Position numbers and translations under genes: made by a program
In this document: positions 26,698-35,457 of the stretch, piece by piece
How positions within the stretch are numbered: the first letter of the stretch is position 1
Layout of the letters: every line of letters begins with the position of its first letter
Source of the DNA: Amycolatopsis sp. A133
GTDB lineage: Bacteria > Actinomycetota > Actinomycetes > Mycobacteriales > Pseudonocardiaceae
Reading direction: 5' to 3'
Length of the DNA: 64,000 nucleotides
Assembly (NCBI RefSeq): GCF_031082405.1
Contig: NZ_JAVHJU010000059.1
Location: 1-64,000, forward strand
The notes under the pieces: generated by a model
What the model saw: the letters and a program-made list of their open reading frames with translations, nothing else
Database searches by the model: none
Told to the model about the DNA's origin: nothing

Positions 26698-28065
26698 ATG
26701 ACAGTTCAGGTGCGCGCCCCCGGAGCCAGAGGATCGTCCGGGCGCCGCCGGCGGTATGCGGGCCTGGTCGTAGGCGTCGCGGCCGTCCTCGCCGCGGTCA
26801 CGGCCTGCGGCAACGGCGGGAACGGCAGTGGTGCCCAGGGCGGGTTCCAGCCGGTGCCGCAGACGGGCGGGAAGATCACCGTCTGGGTCGATTCCACGCG
26901 GCTGCCCGCGGCCCAGCTCTACCAAAAGCAGCACCCGTCGGTGCAGATGGACATCGTCACCTACGACGGGGACGCCAACGGCTCGAACTACCTGCAGACC
27001 AAGGTGAGCCTGTTCAACCGCACGCGCAGCGGCTGGCCGGACGTGGTGTTCAGCTCGCAGAACAACGAGGTCAGCTGGGCGGTGCAGGCCGGGTTCACGG
27101 CACCGCTGAACAAGGGGCAGATCCCCGACGCCACCCTGAGCGGCTGGACCGCCGGGGCCAACGACCCGTGCACGGTCGAGGGCACGCTGTACTGCCTGCG
27201 CAACGACCTCGCCCAGACCGTCCTCTGGTACAACGCGCCGCTGATGCAGTCGTGGGGCTACCAGGTGCCGAAGACCTGGGAGGACTACCAGGCGCTGGGC
27301 CAGCGGGTCGCTGCCGAGCACCCCGGCTACTTCGTGGGCACGGCCGGCGACAACTTCACCCCGGAGATCTACCTCTGGGCGTCCAAGTGCGGTGCCAACG
27401 AGATCACCGGCCCGAAGTCGGTCAAGGTGAACACCACGAGCCCGAACTGCACCCGGATGGCGTCGCTGCTCGACACGCTCGTCAAGAACCGCACGATGTC
27501 CACCAGCAGCGTGTTCAGCTCCGACTTCGACAAGAACGCCGCGGACAAGATCCTCATGATGCCCGGGCCGTCGTGGTTCGGCGGCTCGGTGTTCCAGGAG
27601 TCGTTCAAGACCCCGGCCGGCCAGATCGCGGCCGCCCCGCTGCCGCAGTGGGCCGGCGACCCGGCCCCGTCGGTCGGCAACGTCGGCGGCGGTACCTGGC
27701 TGCTGTCCGCTCACAGCGCCAACCTCAAGGACGCCACCGACTTCCTCACCTGGGTCACCACCTCGGACGAGTACCAGGGCAAGATGGCGCCGGGCTACCC
27801 CGCCCACGCGGCGGCGGCGAAGACCTGGCTGGCGAAGCAGTCCTCGAGCAAGTACTACGCCAACGACATCACGGCCCCGCTGCAGGCGGCCGCCCCGCAG
27901 GTGTGGCCGGGCTGGGGCTACGGCCAGTTCAGCCAGGAGGCGATCTGGGCCGCGACCGTGACCCCGGGGCTGACCGCAGGCAAGACGATCGTCTCGATGC
28001 TGCCCGAGTGGCAGACCGCGATCACGAACTACGCGCGGTCCAACGGGTACGAGGTCAGCCAGTGA
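26698..28065 (+). CDS. ABC transporter extracellular sugar-binding lipoprotein
   Basis: A 455-aa lipoprotein. ATG 26698 with GTGGAG upstream; a twin-arginine-rich start (GRRRRYAGLVVGVAAVLAAV) ends at lipobox Cys37 (VTAC-GNGG). The mature part is a family-1 solute-binding protein: VWVDSTRLPAAQLYQKQHPS, LFNRTRSGWPDVVFSSQNNE, YNAPLMQSWGYQVPKTWEDY, FLTWVTTSDEYQGKMAPGYP. It captures an oligosaccharide or sugar outside the membrane for the two permeases that follow. The stop overlaps the next GTG. No ATPase is encoded here, as is common in actinomycetes that share an MsiK-type ATPase. Confidence 0.92.
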   Translation: MTVQVRAPGARGSSGRRRRYAGLVVGVAAVLAAVTACGNGGNGSGAQGGFQPVPQTGGKITVWVDSTRLPAAQLYQKQHPSVQMDIVTYDGDANGSNYLQTKVSLFNRTRSGWPDVVFSSQNNEVSWAVQAGFTAPLNKGQIPDATLSGWTAGANDPCTVEGTLYCLRNDLAQTVLWYNAPLMQSWGYQVPKTWEDYQALGQRVAAEHPGYFVGTAGDNFTPEIYLWASKCGANEITGPKSVKVNTTSPNCTRMASLLDTLVKNRTMSTSSVFSSDFDKNAADKILMMPGPSWFGGSVFQESFKTPAGQIAAAPLPQWAGDPAPSVGNVGGGTWLLSAHSANLKDATDFLTWVTTSDEYQGKMAPGYPAHAAAAKTWLAKQSSSKYYANDITAPLQAAAPQVWPGWGYGQFSQEAIWAATVTPGLTAGKTIVSMLPEWQTAITNYARSNGYEVSQ

Positions 28066-28967
28066 CCAGCGCCGCCCCGGCCAGGAGCCCGTCGCGACGG
28101 CGGGTGTTCTGGCCGGGCCGGGCCGGGCACCTGTTCGTCGCCGCCTACGTCGTCCTGCTGATCGCGTTCGGGGTCGTTCCCACGGTGTACGCGGTGTACT
28201 TCGCCTTCACCGACGCGGGGGACGAATTCACCGGTTTCTCGAACTTCGTCGAAGCCGCCGGCGACTTCCGGTACTTGTCCGCGGTCGGGCACGTGGCTCT
28301 CTACCTGGTGTGCTGGCTGGTTTCCCTGATCGTGTTCGTGGTCGGGCTCGCATTGCTGCTGCACCGCCTGACCTCGAGCGGGGCGAGCAAGGCCCTGCGC
28401 TTCCTGTACTACATCCCGGGTGCGCTGGCCGGGGCCGCGAGCGTGCTGGTGTGGCTGTTCATGCTGGACCCGTCGGTGAGCCCGGTGAGCGCGCTGCTGC
28501 GCGTGTTCGGGTTCGACACCTTCGGCCAGGTCGTCGCGCCGGACCACCTCCCGGTCCTGTTCACCCTGATCGCCTTCTGGACCGGGGCGGGCGGCTGGAT
28601 CGTGGTGATGTACGGCGCCCTGAACAACATTTCCCCCGATCTGCTGGAGGCGGCCCGGATCGACGGCGCGGGACCGTGGCAGACGGCTTGGCGCATCCAG
28701 ATCCCGTTGCTGCGCAAGTGGATCGTCTACATGGTCATCCTGGCGTTCGCCGGCGGGACCCAGCTGTTCGTCGAACCGCAGCTGCTGTCGCAGGCGAGTG
28801 TCGGCGTGGCGGGCCGCGACTACTCGCTCAACCAGCTCTCCTACGACTTCGCCTTCCAGAACAACAACGTGAACACGGCCGCGGCGATTTCGGTGGAGCT
28901 GCTGCTGGTCGGGCTGGTCGTCGCCGGCGTGTTCGTTGCACGATCGGGGTTCTTCGATGCCGACTGA
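28062..28967 (+). CDS. ABC sugar transporter permease (MalF-type)
   Basis: A 301-aa integral membrane protein from GTG 28062 (4-bp overlap with the upstream stop). About six transmembrane helices; the first is GHLFVAAYVVLLIAFGVVPT. The cytoplasmic EAA loop that docks the ATPase is EAARIDGAGPWQTAWRIQIP. Pairs with the next gene as the heterodimeric channel. Confidence 0.92.
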   Translation: MTSAAPARSPSRRRVFWPGRAGHLFVAAYVVLLIAFGVVPTVYAVYFAFTDAGDEFTGFSNFVEAAGDFRYLSAVGHVALYLVCWLVSLIVFVVGLALLLHRLTSSGASKALRFLYYIPGALAGAASVLVWLFMLDPSVSPVSALLRVFGFDTFGQVVAPDHLPVLFTLIAFWTGAGGWIVVMYGALNNISPDLLEAARIDGAGPWQTAWRIQIPLLRKWIVYMVILAFAGGTQLFVEPQLLSQASVGVAGRDYSLNQLSYDFAFQNNNVNTAAAISVELLLVGLVVAGVFVARSGFFDAD

Positions 28968-29892
28968 AGTCCGCGTTCCCGCGCAAGTGGACGAGCCGGT
29001 GCGCCGCGCGGGCGCTCCACGGCGGCGGCGCACCCGGAAACTGCCGAACCCGCTGGCGGCCCTGGTGCTCGTGCTGTTCCTCGTCTTCTTCGTGCTCCCG
29101 GTGGCCTGGCTCCTGCTGGCGGCCACGAAGACCGACGACCAGCTCGTGCACGGCAACGCCCTGTCCTTCGGTTCGTGGCACGCCTTGGCGGACAACTGGC
29201 ACGCGCTCACGTCCTTTCAGGACAACGCGATCTTCTCGTGGCTGGGCAACTCCGCGGTGTACTCGTTCGTCGCGCTCGCGATCACGTTGTGCGTGGCGAT
29301 CCCGGCCGGCTACGCCCTCGCGATGACCGAGTTCCGCGGCCGGCGCACGCTGCTGGTCGCGACGCTCGTGGTGATGCTGATGCCGAACGCCACCCTCGTG
29401 GTGCCGTTGTTCCTCGAGGTGAACGCGGTGCATCTGATCGGCTCGATGTGGTCGGTCATCCTGCCGTACTCGTTCTACCCCTTCGGCGTCTACCTGACCT
29501 ACATCTACTTCAACACCGCTGTGCCGCGGGACCTGATCGACGCGGCGAAGCTCGACGGCTGCTCGCAGTTCGGCGTGTTCCGCCACGTCGCCCTGCCGCT
29601 CGCCGCACCGATCGTCGCCCTTGTCGGCTTCTTCAGCTTCGTGGCCAACTGGACCAACTACTTCCTGCCCTACGTCCTGCTGCCGGAAAGCGACCAGTTC
29701 CCGGTCCAGGTCGGCTTGGGCACGCTGCTGAACTCGGTTCCCCAGTTCAACCCGACGGTCGGCACCGCCGCGGTGCAGCGCCCGGAACTGGCGCTGGCCA
29801 CGTTGCTGGCGATCACGCCGGTCCTCGTCGTCTTCCTGTTCTCCCAGCGCTTCCTGGTGACCGGGATGCTGGCCGGCGCGACCAAGGAGTAA
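28957..29892 (+). CDS. ABC sugar transporter permease (MalG-type)
   Basis: A 311-aa permease overlapping the previous gene by 11 bp. It has six transmembrane helices (ALVLVLFLVFFVLPVAWLLL first) and a typical MalG periplasmic segment (FGSWHALADNWHAL). The EAA loop is DAAKLDGCSQFGVFRHVALP, with Asp in place of the usual Glu. Ends four bases before the 639-aa gene. Confidence 0.92.
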   Translation: MPTEVRVPAQVDEPVRRAGAPRRRRTRKLPNPLAALVLVLFLVFFVLPVAWLLLAATKTDDQLVHGNALSFGSWHALADNWHALTSFQDNAIFSWLGNSAVYSFVALAITLCVAIPAGYALAMTEFRGRRTLLVATLVVMLMPNATLVVPLFLEVNAVHLIGSMWSVILPYSFYPFGVYLTYIYFNTAVPRDLIDAAKLDGCSQFGVFRHVALPLAAPIVALVGFFSFVANWTNYFLPYVLLPESDQFPVQVGLGTLLNSVPQFNPTVGTAAVQRPELALATLLAITPVLVVFLFSQRFLVTGMLAGATKE

Positions 29893-29895
29893 CCG

Positions 29896-31815
29896 ATGTA
29901 TCCCGCCATCACCGCCTCGGTCCCCCTGCTCGAACCACCGGGCTGGGCGATCGCCCAGCGCGAGCTGTTCGAGCTGCTCGACGGGGCTTGGCGCCGGTTC
30001 GCCCGCGACTTCACCGCCCCGGACGGACGGTTGGCCTACGACGACGGGCTCACCAGCCGCGACGGCGTCGACGACTTCTACGAGACCTTCTTCAACTGGC
30101 CCCAGCTCTACCTGCTCGGCGGCGCCGGCGACCTGCTCGCCGAGTCGGAGCGGCACTGGGAGGGCGTCACCCGGCAGCTGACCGAACTGGGCATGCTGCA
30201 CGACGAGTACGAACGCGGCTACGACTGGTTCCACCAGGGCGAAAGCCTGCTGCTGCTGTACTTCCTGTGCATGGCCGCGCCCGAGCGGTGGCGGGAGCGC
30301 GCGCTGCGGTTCGCGGAGCTCTACGTCGACCCGGCCCACGGCAACTACGACCCCGCGCACCGCATCATCCGCCGCCCCCACAACGGCAGCGATCCGGCGC
30401 GGGACGGGCTCTTCGACGGCGGCTCGTACCCCTGGCTGCCCCGAGAAGCCGCGACGTACGGCTTCCCACTGGAATGGCTGCTGCCCGCGGACGCCGAGGA
30501 GCCCCCGCGGGATCGCGACCCGCGGCTGGGCGAGCAGATGCGGCGGCGAACGGGGGAGGGGGACACCGCGGTCAACCTGGCCGCCTCCGGGCTCGTCTTC
30601 AACGCCTTGCTGCTCTCCGGGGACCAGCGCTACCGCGACTGGCTCGCCGAGTACGTCGGCGCCTGGCGGGAACGCGCGGCGGCCAACAACGGCATCCTCC
30701 CCGACAACGTCGCTCCCGACGGCACCGTGGGCGGGCTGCTGGAGGGCCGCTGGTACGGCGGGCACTACGGCTGGTCCTGGCCGCACGGCTGGTACAGCGT
30801 CGGGCACGCCGCCGTCGTCGCCGCGCTGGCGGCCGCGCTCGCCACGGGCGACGAGACGTTCACCGACCTGGTGCGCCCGGCACTGGACGAACTCATCGCC
30901 CACGGCAAGGTCATGGCCTTCACCGAGGCGGATTCCAGCCTCGGCTCCAAGTGGTCGGTGCAGCTGCGGGAAGACGTGGACACCCCGACGCTGCACGTCC
31001 CCTTCCGCCACGACGACCGGGGCTGGTTCGACTACAACCCGGTGCTGATGAGCGTCCCGGCGGCGTTGTGGCACCACTCGGCCGCGCCGGAAGACCGAGA
31101 ACGCCTCGAGCGGCTGCGCGCAGCCGGCGGTCACGACTGGCGGACCGTGCGGCCGTTCCGCAGCAAGGAGGAGGCCGGGCACGAGGAGCCGTGGCTCGCC
31201 TACCTCGCCGGTGACAACCCGGACTACCCGGAGCGGATCCTGGCCGCCGCCCAGGCCCAGGTGCGGCACCGGCTGACCCGCATGGAGCGCCACCGCGGCC
31301 GGGCCGTGCCCGAAGCCGACATCCACCTGTGGCAGCAGTCCAACCCCGTGGTCACCGAGGCGCTGGTCCAGCTCACCTGGGGCGCTCCGCAGGTCGTCTA
31401 CAACGGCGGGCTGCAGCAAGCCCGCGTCCGCTACTACGACGCGCAGGCGGAACGGCCGGGCCTGCCGCCGTCCGTGGCCGCGCTGGTTTCCGGCATCGAG
31501 CCCGAAGCGACCGTCGTCGAGCTGGTCAACCTCGACCCGCAGGAGCCGAGGTCGGTGGTCGTCCAGGCCGGGGCGTTCGCCGAGCACCACATCCGCGGCG
31601 TCGAGTACAGCGTGTGCGAGGACCCGTCGTGGATCGGCGACCTCTACGACTACGGCCACCGCGAACCGGTCGTGACATCGGCGACGGCCGAACTCGACGG
31701 CCCGTGGCTGCGAGTGAACCTTCCCCGGTCCAGCCGGATCCGCCTGACCCTGCGGCTCGCCCTCCGGGTCCGCACACCGTCCTACGCCACCCCGTTCGAC
31801 GAGCGTGCCGCATGA
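29896..31815 (+). CDS. uncharacterised 639-aa protein, probably an alpha-barrel glycan-active enzyme
   Basis: A cytosolic protein with no signal peptide, in the middle of a sugar-catabolic operon. The sequence is rich in Trp/Tyr/His and helical repeats (DDFYETFFNWPQLYLLGGAG, EYERGYDWFHQGESLLLLYF, HYGWSWPHGWYSVGHAAVVA), as in (alpha/alpha)-barrel glycosidases and lyases. The last 130 or so residues look beta-rich (VVELVNLDPQEPRSVVVQAG). I do not recognise a named family. Candidate acids are Asp/Glu in YDDGLTSRDGVDD and FTEADSS. An intracellular glycosidase or polysaccharide-lyase-like role acting on the imported oligosaccharide is the best guess from context. Overlaps the next gene by ATGA. 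Confidence 0.75.
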   Translation: MYPAITASVPLLEPPGWAIAQRELFELLDGAWRRFARDFTAPDGRLAYDDGLTSRDGVDDFYETFFNWPQLYLLGGAGDLLAESERHWEGVTRQLTELGMLHDEYERGYDWFHQGESLLLLYFLCMAAPERWRERALRFAELYVDPAHGNYDPAHRIIRRPHNGSDPARDGLFDGGSYPWLPREAATYGFPLEWLLPADAEEPPRDRDPRLGEQMRRRTGEGDTAVNLAASGLVFNALLLSGDQRYRDWLAEYVGAWRERAAANNGILPDNVAPDGTVGGLLEGRWYGGHYGWSWPHGWYSVGHAAVVAALAAALATGDETFTDLVRPALDELIAHGKVMAFTEADSSLGSKWSVQLREDVDTPTLHVPFRHDDRGWFDYNPVLMSVPAALWHHSAAPEDRERLERLRAAGGHDWRTVRPFRSKEEAGHEEPWLAYLAGDNPDYPERILAAAQAQVRHRLTRMERHRGRAVPEADIHLWQQSNPVVTEALVQLTWGAPQVVYNGGLQQARVRYYDAQAERPGLPPSVAALVSGIEPEATVVELVNLDPQEPRSVVVQAGAFAEHHIRGVEYSVCEDPSWIGDLYDYGHREPVVTSATAELDGPWLRVNLPRSSRIRLTLRLALRVRTPSYATPFDERAA

Positions 31816-32750
31816 AGCGACGACCACTCGGCGACACCGGGCTGGAGGTCTCCGAACTCGGCTTCGGCGCCGCCCCGCTGGGCCGGTTGCCCCGGGGCGG
31901 GGAACAACGCGGCATCGACGCCGTCCACACCGCGCTCGAGCTCGGCATCACCTTCTTCGACGTTTCCCCGTTCTACGGGAACGCGGAAACCGTGCTCGGC
32001 AAGGCGTTGCGCGGTGTCGAGCGCTCGGCCTACGTGCTCGCCACCAAAGTCGGCCGGTACGGCGAGGCGGAGTTCGACTTCGGCGCCGAGCGCGTGACCC
32101 GGAGTGTGCGGGAAAGCCTCGACCGGCTGGGGACCGGCCACCTCGACCTCGTGCAGTGCCACGACGTCGAGTTCGGCGACCTCGACCAGGTCGTGCACGA
32201 GACGATCCCCGCCCTGCGCGCCCTGCAGGAGACCGGCGTGATCGGCGCCGTCGGCGTGACCGGCTTCCCGTTGCCCGCGCTCGCCCACGTCGTCGGGCGC
32301 GCGCCGGTCGACACGATCATCTCCTACTGCCAGTACACGCTGCAGAACCGGCGGCTCGCCGCCTGGCGGGAGTGGTTCGCGCGCCGCGGAACGGCCATGA
32401 TCAACGCGTCCCCGCTGTCGATGGGCGCGCTCACCAACCGCGGGGCCCCGTCCTGGCACCCCGCGCCGGAGGACATCCTCCGGCGGTGCGCCGAGGCCGT
32501 TGCGTTGTGCCGGGACCGGGGCGAGGAACTCGCGCGCGTCGCCCTCCGGTTCGCGGTGGCGACCGGTGGCTTCGCCTCGACGCTGGTCGGCGCGGCCGAC
32601 CCGGAGGAGGTGCGCCGGGATGTCCGCTGGATCACCGAGCCGGTCGACGAAGACCTGCTGCGCGCGGTCGAGGAGTGCCTCGAGCCGGTCCGCGACCGCT
32701 CGTGGCCCAGCGGCCGCCCGGAAAACCAGGAGCCGGAAGTGGCGGCATGA
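31812..32750 (+). CDS. aldo/keto reductase, sugar (L-fucose/L-galactose) dehydrogenase-like
   Basis: A 312-aa AKR. ATG 31812 overlaps the previous stop. Catalytic tetrad: Asp in GITFFDVSPFYGNAE, Tyr in SPFYG, Lys in VLATKVGRYG, His in LVQCHDVEF. The family's L-fucose and L-galactose dehydrogenases oxidise the free sugar to a lactone, which fits the lactonase-type amidohydrolase directly following. Cofactor NAD(P). Specific sugar inferred only from context. Confidence 0.85.
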   Translation: MKRRPLGDTGLEVSELGFGAAPLGRLPRGGEQRGIDAVHTALELGITFFDVSPFYGNAETVLGKALRGVERSAYVLATKVGRYGEAEFDFGAERVTRSVRESLDRLGTGHLDLVQCHDVEFGDLDQVVHETIPALRALQETGVIGAVGVTGFPLPALAHVVGRAPVDTIISYCQYTLQNRRLAAWREWFARRGTAMINASPLSMGALTNRGAPSWHPAPEDILRRCAEAVALCRDRGEELARVALRFAVATGGFASTLVGAADPEEVRRDVRWITEPVDEDLLRAVEECLEPVRDRSWPSGRPENQEPEVAA

Positions 32751-33586
32751 CCGCGGTCCTCGACTCCCACCTCCATTTCTGGGATCCGCGGCGGCTGCGC
32801 TACCCGTGGCTCGACGACATCGACCGGCTCAACCGGCCGTTCATCCCGGAGCACTTCCCCGCCCGGCACGACGTCATCGTGGTGGAGGCCGGGCGGGTCC
32901 CCGGCGACGCCGGCGCCGAGATCGCCTGGATGCGGCGGGAAGCGCGGCAGCACCCGTGGATCCGCGGGATCGTGGCGCACGCCGACCTCGAGCACCCCGG
33001 GGAGGCGGGCCGGTTGGCCGGCGACCCGTTCGTGGTCGGTGTCCGGCGCAACGTGCAGGACGAGGCCCCCGGCTTCCTCGAGGGCGCGGACTTCCGCGCG
33101 GGTGTCCGCTCGCTCGGGGAGGCGGGGTTGCCGTTCGACGCCTGCGTCCGCGCGCACCAGCTGCCCGAACTGACCGCACTGGCCGAAGCCTGTCCGCGGA
33201 CCACCATCGTCCTGGACCACCTCGGCAAACCGGCGCCCGGCGGGCCCGGGTACGACCGGTGGCGCCGGGCCCTGCGCCGGCTCGCCCGGCACGCCAACGT
33301 GCGGTGCAAGCTGTCCGGCCTGGCCACGGAGACCGTTCCGGGCACCCCGCGCGCGCACGTGGTCGACGCCGTGAAGGAAGCCCTCGACAGTTTCGGACCC
33401 GGCCGGTGCCTGTACGGCAGCGATTGGCCCGTCATGACCTTGGCCACCGACCACGAGGCGTGGCTGGACGTCGTGCACGCCGCGCTCGACGGTCACCCCG
33501 CGGACGCTGTTCTCCGCCACAACGCCGAGCAGACCTACCTCGCCCGCGCCGGCCACGGGCAAACCGAAGGAAAGGACCCGGAATGA
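32747..33586 (+). CDS. amidohydrolase of the sugar-lactonase type (COG3618)
   Basis: A 279-aa TIM-barrel metal hydrolase. Metal ligands: DSHLHFWDP at the N-terminus, HADLEHPG, VLDHLGKP, and the late Asp in LYGSDWPVMTL. This is the signature of L-fucono-1,5-lactonase and related sugar lactonases, which open the lactone made by the preceding dehydrogenase. Overlaps both neighbours by 4 bp. Confidence 0.87.
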   Translation: MTAVLDSHLHFWDPRRLRYPWLDDIDRLNRPFIPEHFPARHDVIVVEAGRVPGDAGAEIAWMRREARQHPWIRGIVAHADLEHPGEAGRLAGDPFVVGVRRNVQDEAPGFLEGADFRAGVRSLGEAGLPFDACVRAHQLPELTALAEACPRTTIVLDHLGKPAPGGPGYDRWRRALRRLARHANVRCKLSGLATETVPGTPRAHVVDAVKEALDSFGPGRCLYGSDWPVMTLATDHEAWLDVVHAALDGHPADAVLRHNAEQTYLARAGHGQTEGKDPE

Positions 33587-34644
33587 GTGCCCCACCGCAG
33601 AGCCCGCCCACCCGGCGGGTCGCCTACTCCGGCCGCCGGAACCTGGTCGTCGAGGCGGCGGATTCCGTGGCGCCGCCACCCGGCCACGTCCGGATCGACG
33701 TGGCCTATACCGGGATCTGCGGCACCGACCTGCACATCTACCACGGCGACATGGACGGCCGCGTCCATCCGCCGGGCGTGCTCGGACACGAAATGTCCGG
33801 GCTGGTCGCGGAGCTCGGCGCCGGCGTCGAAGGCTGGCGGCCCGGCGACGCCGTGACGGTCATGCCGCTGCGGTGGTGCGGCGAGTGCCCGGCCTGCCGG
33901 GCCGGCCACTCCCACATCTGCCACCGCCTGGTGTTCCTCGGCATCGACGCGCCCGGGTCGATGCAGAGCAGCTGGACGGTCCCCGCCGAAACCCTCGTCC
34001 GCCTGCCGTACGACCTCCGGCTCGACCACGCCGCGCTGGTCGAGCCGGTCGCGGTGGCCGTGCACGACGTCCGGCGGGCCGCTCTGCAGCCGGGGGAGCG
34101 GGCACTGGTGGTCGGCGGCGGGCCGATCGGGCTGCTCCTCGCCGTCGTCGCGCGCCGGTCTGGGGCGGCCGTCCTGCTGGCCGAGCCGGACCCGTTCCGC
34201 CGTTCGGTCGCGGAGGGACTGGGCCTGACCGCGCTCGACCCGCGTGCCGAAGGCTTCCCCGCCACCGTCGACCGGTGGACCGGCGGGGAAGGCGCTGCGG
34301 TGGCCTTCGAGGTGTCGGGCGCCGAAGCGGGCGTGGCGACGGCGGTCGGCGCGCTGGCCACGAGGGGCCGGCTGGTCCAGGTGGCCATCCACCCGGCGCC
34401 CCGGCACATGGACCTCCACCGGTTCTTTTGGCGCGAACTGACGCTGGTCGGCGCCCGCCTGTACGACCGCGACGACTTCACCGCCGCGGTCGGGCTCCTC
34501 GGCGAGGGCGCGATCCCGGCCCGCGCCCTGATCTCGCGGACCGAACCGCTCGAGCGGGCCGGAGAGGCCTTCGCGGCCCTCGAATCCGGCGCGGGCGTGA
34601 TGAAGGTCCTCATCGACTGCCGCGCTGCCGGGGAGGCGCGATGA
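33583..34644 (+). CDS. zinc-dependent alcohol dehydrogenase
   Basis: A 353-aa medium-chain dehydrogenase. Catalytic zinc: Cys in TGICGTDLH, His-Glu in GHEMSG. Structural zinc: WCGECPACRAGHSHIC. NAD-binding GGGPIGLLLAVVA. Family members include sorbitol, threonine and sugar-acid dehydrogenases. In this operon it probably oxidises a hydroxyl of the sugar acid. Overlaps the upstream and downstream genes by ATGA. Confidence 0.87.
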   Translation: MSAPPQSPPTRRVAYSGRRNLVVEAADSVAPPPGHVRIDVAYTGICGTDLHIYHGDMDGRVHPPGVLGHEMSGLVAELGAGVEGWRPGDAVTVMPLRWCGECPACRAGHSHICHRLVFLGIDAPGSMQSSWTVPAETLVRLPYDLRLDHAALVEPVAVAVHDVRRAALQPGERALVVGGGPIGLLLAVVARRSGAAVLLAEPDPFRRSVAEGLGLTALDPRAEGFPATVDRWTGGEGAAVAFEVSGAEAGVATAVGALATRGRLVQVAIHPAPRHMDLHRFFWRELTLVGARLYDRDDFTAAVGLLGEGAIPARALISRTEPLERAGEAFAALESGAGVMKVLIDCRAAGEAR

Positions 34645-35411
34645 CCCGGCTGTCCCCGTTCGACCTCACCGGCCGGTTGGCGGTGGTCACCGGCGCCCGC
34701 CGGGGGATCGGCCTCGGCATCGCCGAGGCGCTGGCCGCCGCTGGCGCGGACATCGTGGCCGTCAGCGCCCAGCAGGAGCCTTCGGGCAGCGAGGTCGAAA
34801 AGCGCGTCACCGCGCTCGGCCGCACCTGCACCGCGCTGAGCGCAGACTTCACCGAACGGGCCGCCGTCGCGGAGCTGGCGGACGCCCTCGCCGGGCTCGG
34901 GCGACCGGTCGACATCCTCGTCAACAACGCCGGCACGATCGCCCGGGCCCCGGCCGCCGAACACCCCGACGCGGACTGGGACCGCGTCATCACCGTCGAC
35001 CTCAGCAGCCAGTTCACCCTCACCCGGGAGGTCGGCCGGCGCATGCTCGAGCGCAGCCGGGGCAAGATCGTGTTCACCGCTTCGCTGCTGAGCTTCCAAG
35101 GCGGCATCAACGTCCCCGGGTACGCCGCGGCGAAATCAGGCATCGCCGGGCTCACCCGCGCCCTGGCCAACGAATGGGCGGGACGTGGCGTGAACGTCAA
35201 CGCGATCGTCCCCGGCTACGTCGAAACGGACAACACCCAAGCGCTGCGAGCGGATCCCGGCCGCTTCGCCGCGATTCTCGACCGCATCCCGGCCGGCCGC
35301 TGGGCGCGGCCCGAGGACTTCGGCGGCGTCGCCGTCTTCCTGGCCTCCGCGGCGTCGGACTACGTGCACGGCGCACTGGTCCCCGTCGACGGCGGCTGGC
35401 TGGGCCGCTGA
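34641..35411 (+). CDS. SDR, KduD-like 2-keto-3-deoxy-sugar-acid dehydrogenase
   Basis: A 256-aa classical SDR: TGARRGIG cofactor loop, NNAGTI, Ser in ASLLSFQGG, and YAAAK catalytic motif. FQGGINVPGYAAAKSGIAGL, ANEWAGRGVNVNAIVPGYVE and TDNTQALRADPGRFAAILDR are the fingerprint of 2-dehydro-3-deoxy-D-gluconate 5-dehydrogenase (KduD) and related 2-keto-3-deoxy-sugar-acid dehydrogenases. This points to a non-phosphorylative route. No dehydratase is encoded in the window. Confidence 0.88.
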   Translation: MTRLSPFDLTGRLAVVTGARRGIGLGIAEALAAAGADIVAVSAQQEPSGSEVEKRVTALGRTCTALSADFTERAAVAELADALAGLGRPVDILVNNAGTIARAPAAEHPDADWDRVITVDLSSQFTLTREVGRRMLERSRGKIVFTASLLSFQGGINVPGYAAAKSGIAGLTRALANEWAGRGVNVNAIVPGYVETDNTQALRADPGRFAAILDRIPAGRWARPEDFGGVAVFLASAASDYVHGALVPVDGGWLGR

Positions 35412-35457
35412 ACGCGCTCCCGTTTTCCCCACCGCAGGATCCTCAAGGAGGATGATC

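Noticed and set aside
28828..31827. 999-aa minus-strand frame across the sugar operon
   Set aside because: Antisense shadow of the permease and 639-aa genes, rich in His/Gln/Arg without motifs.
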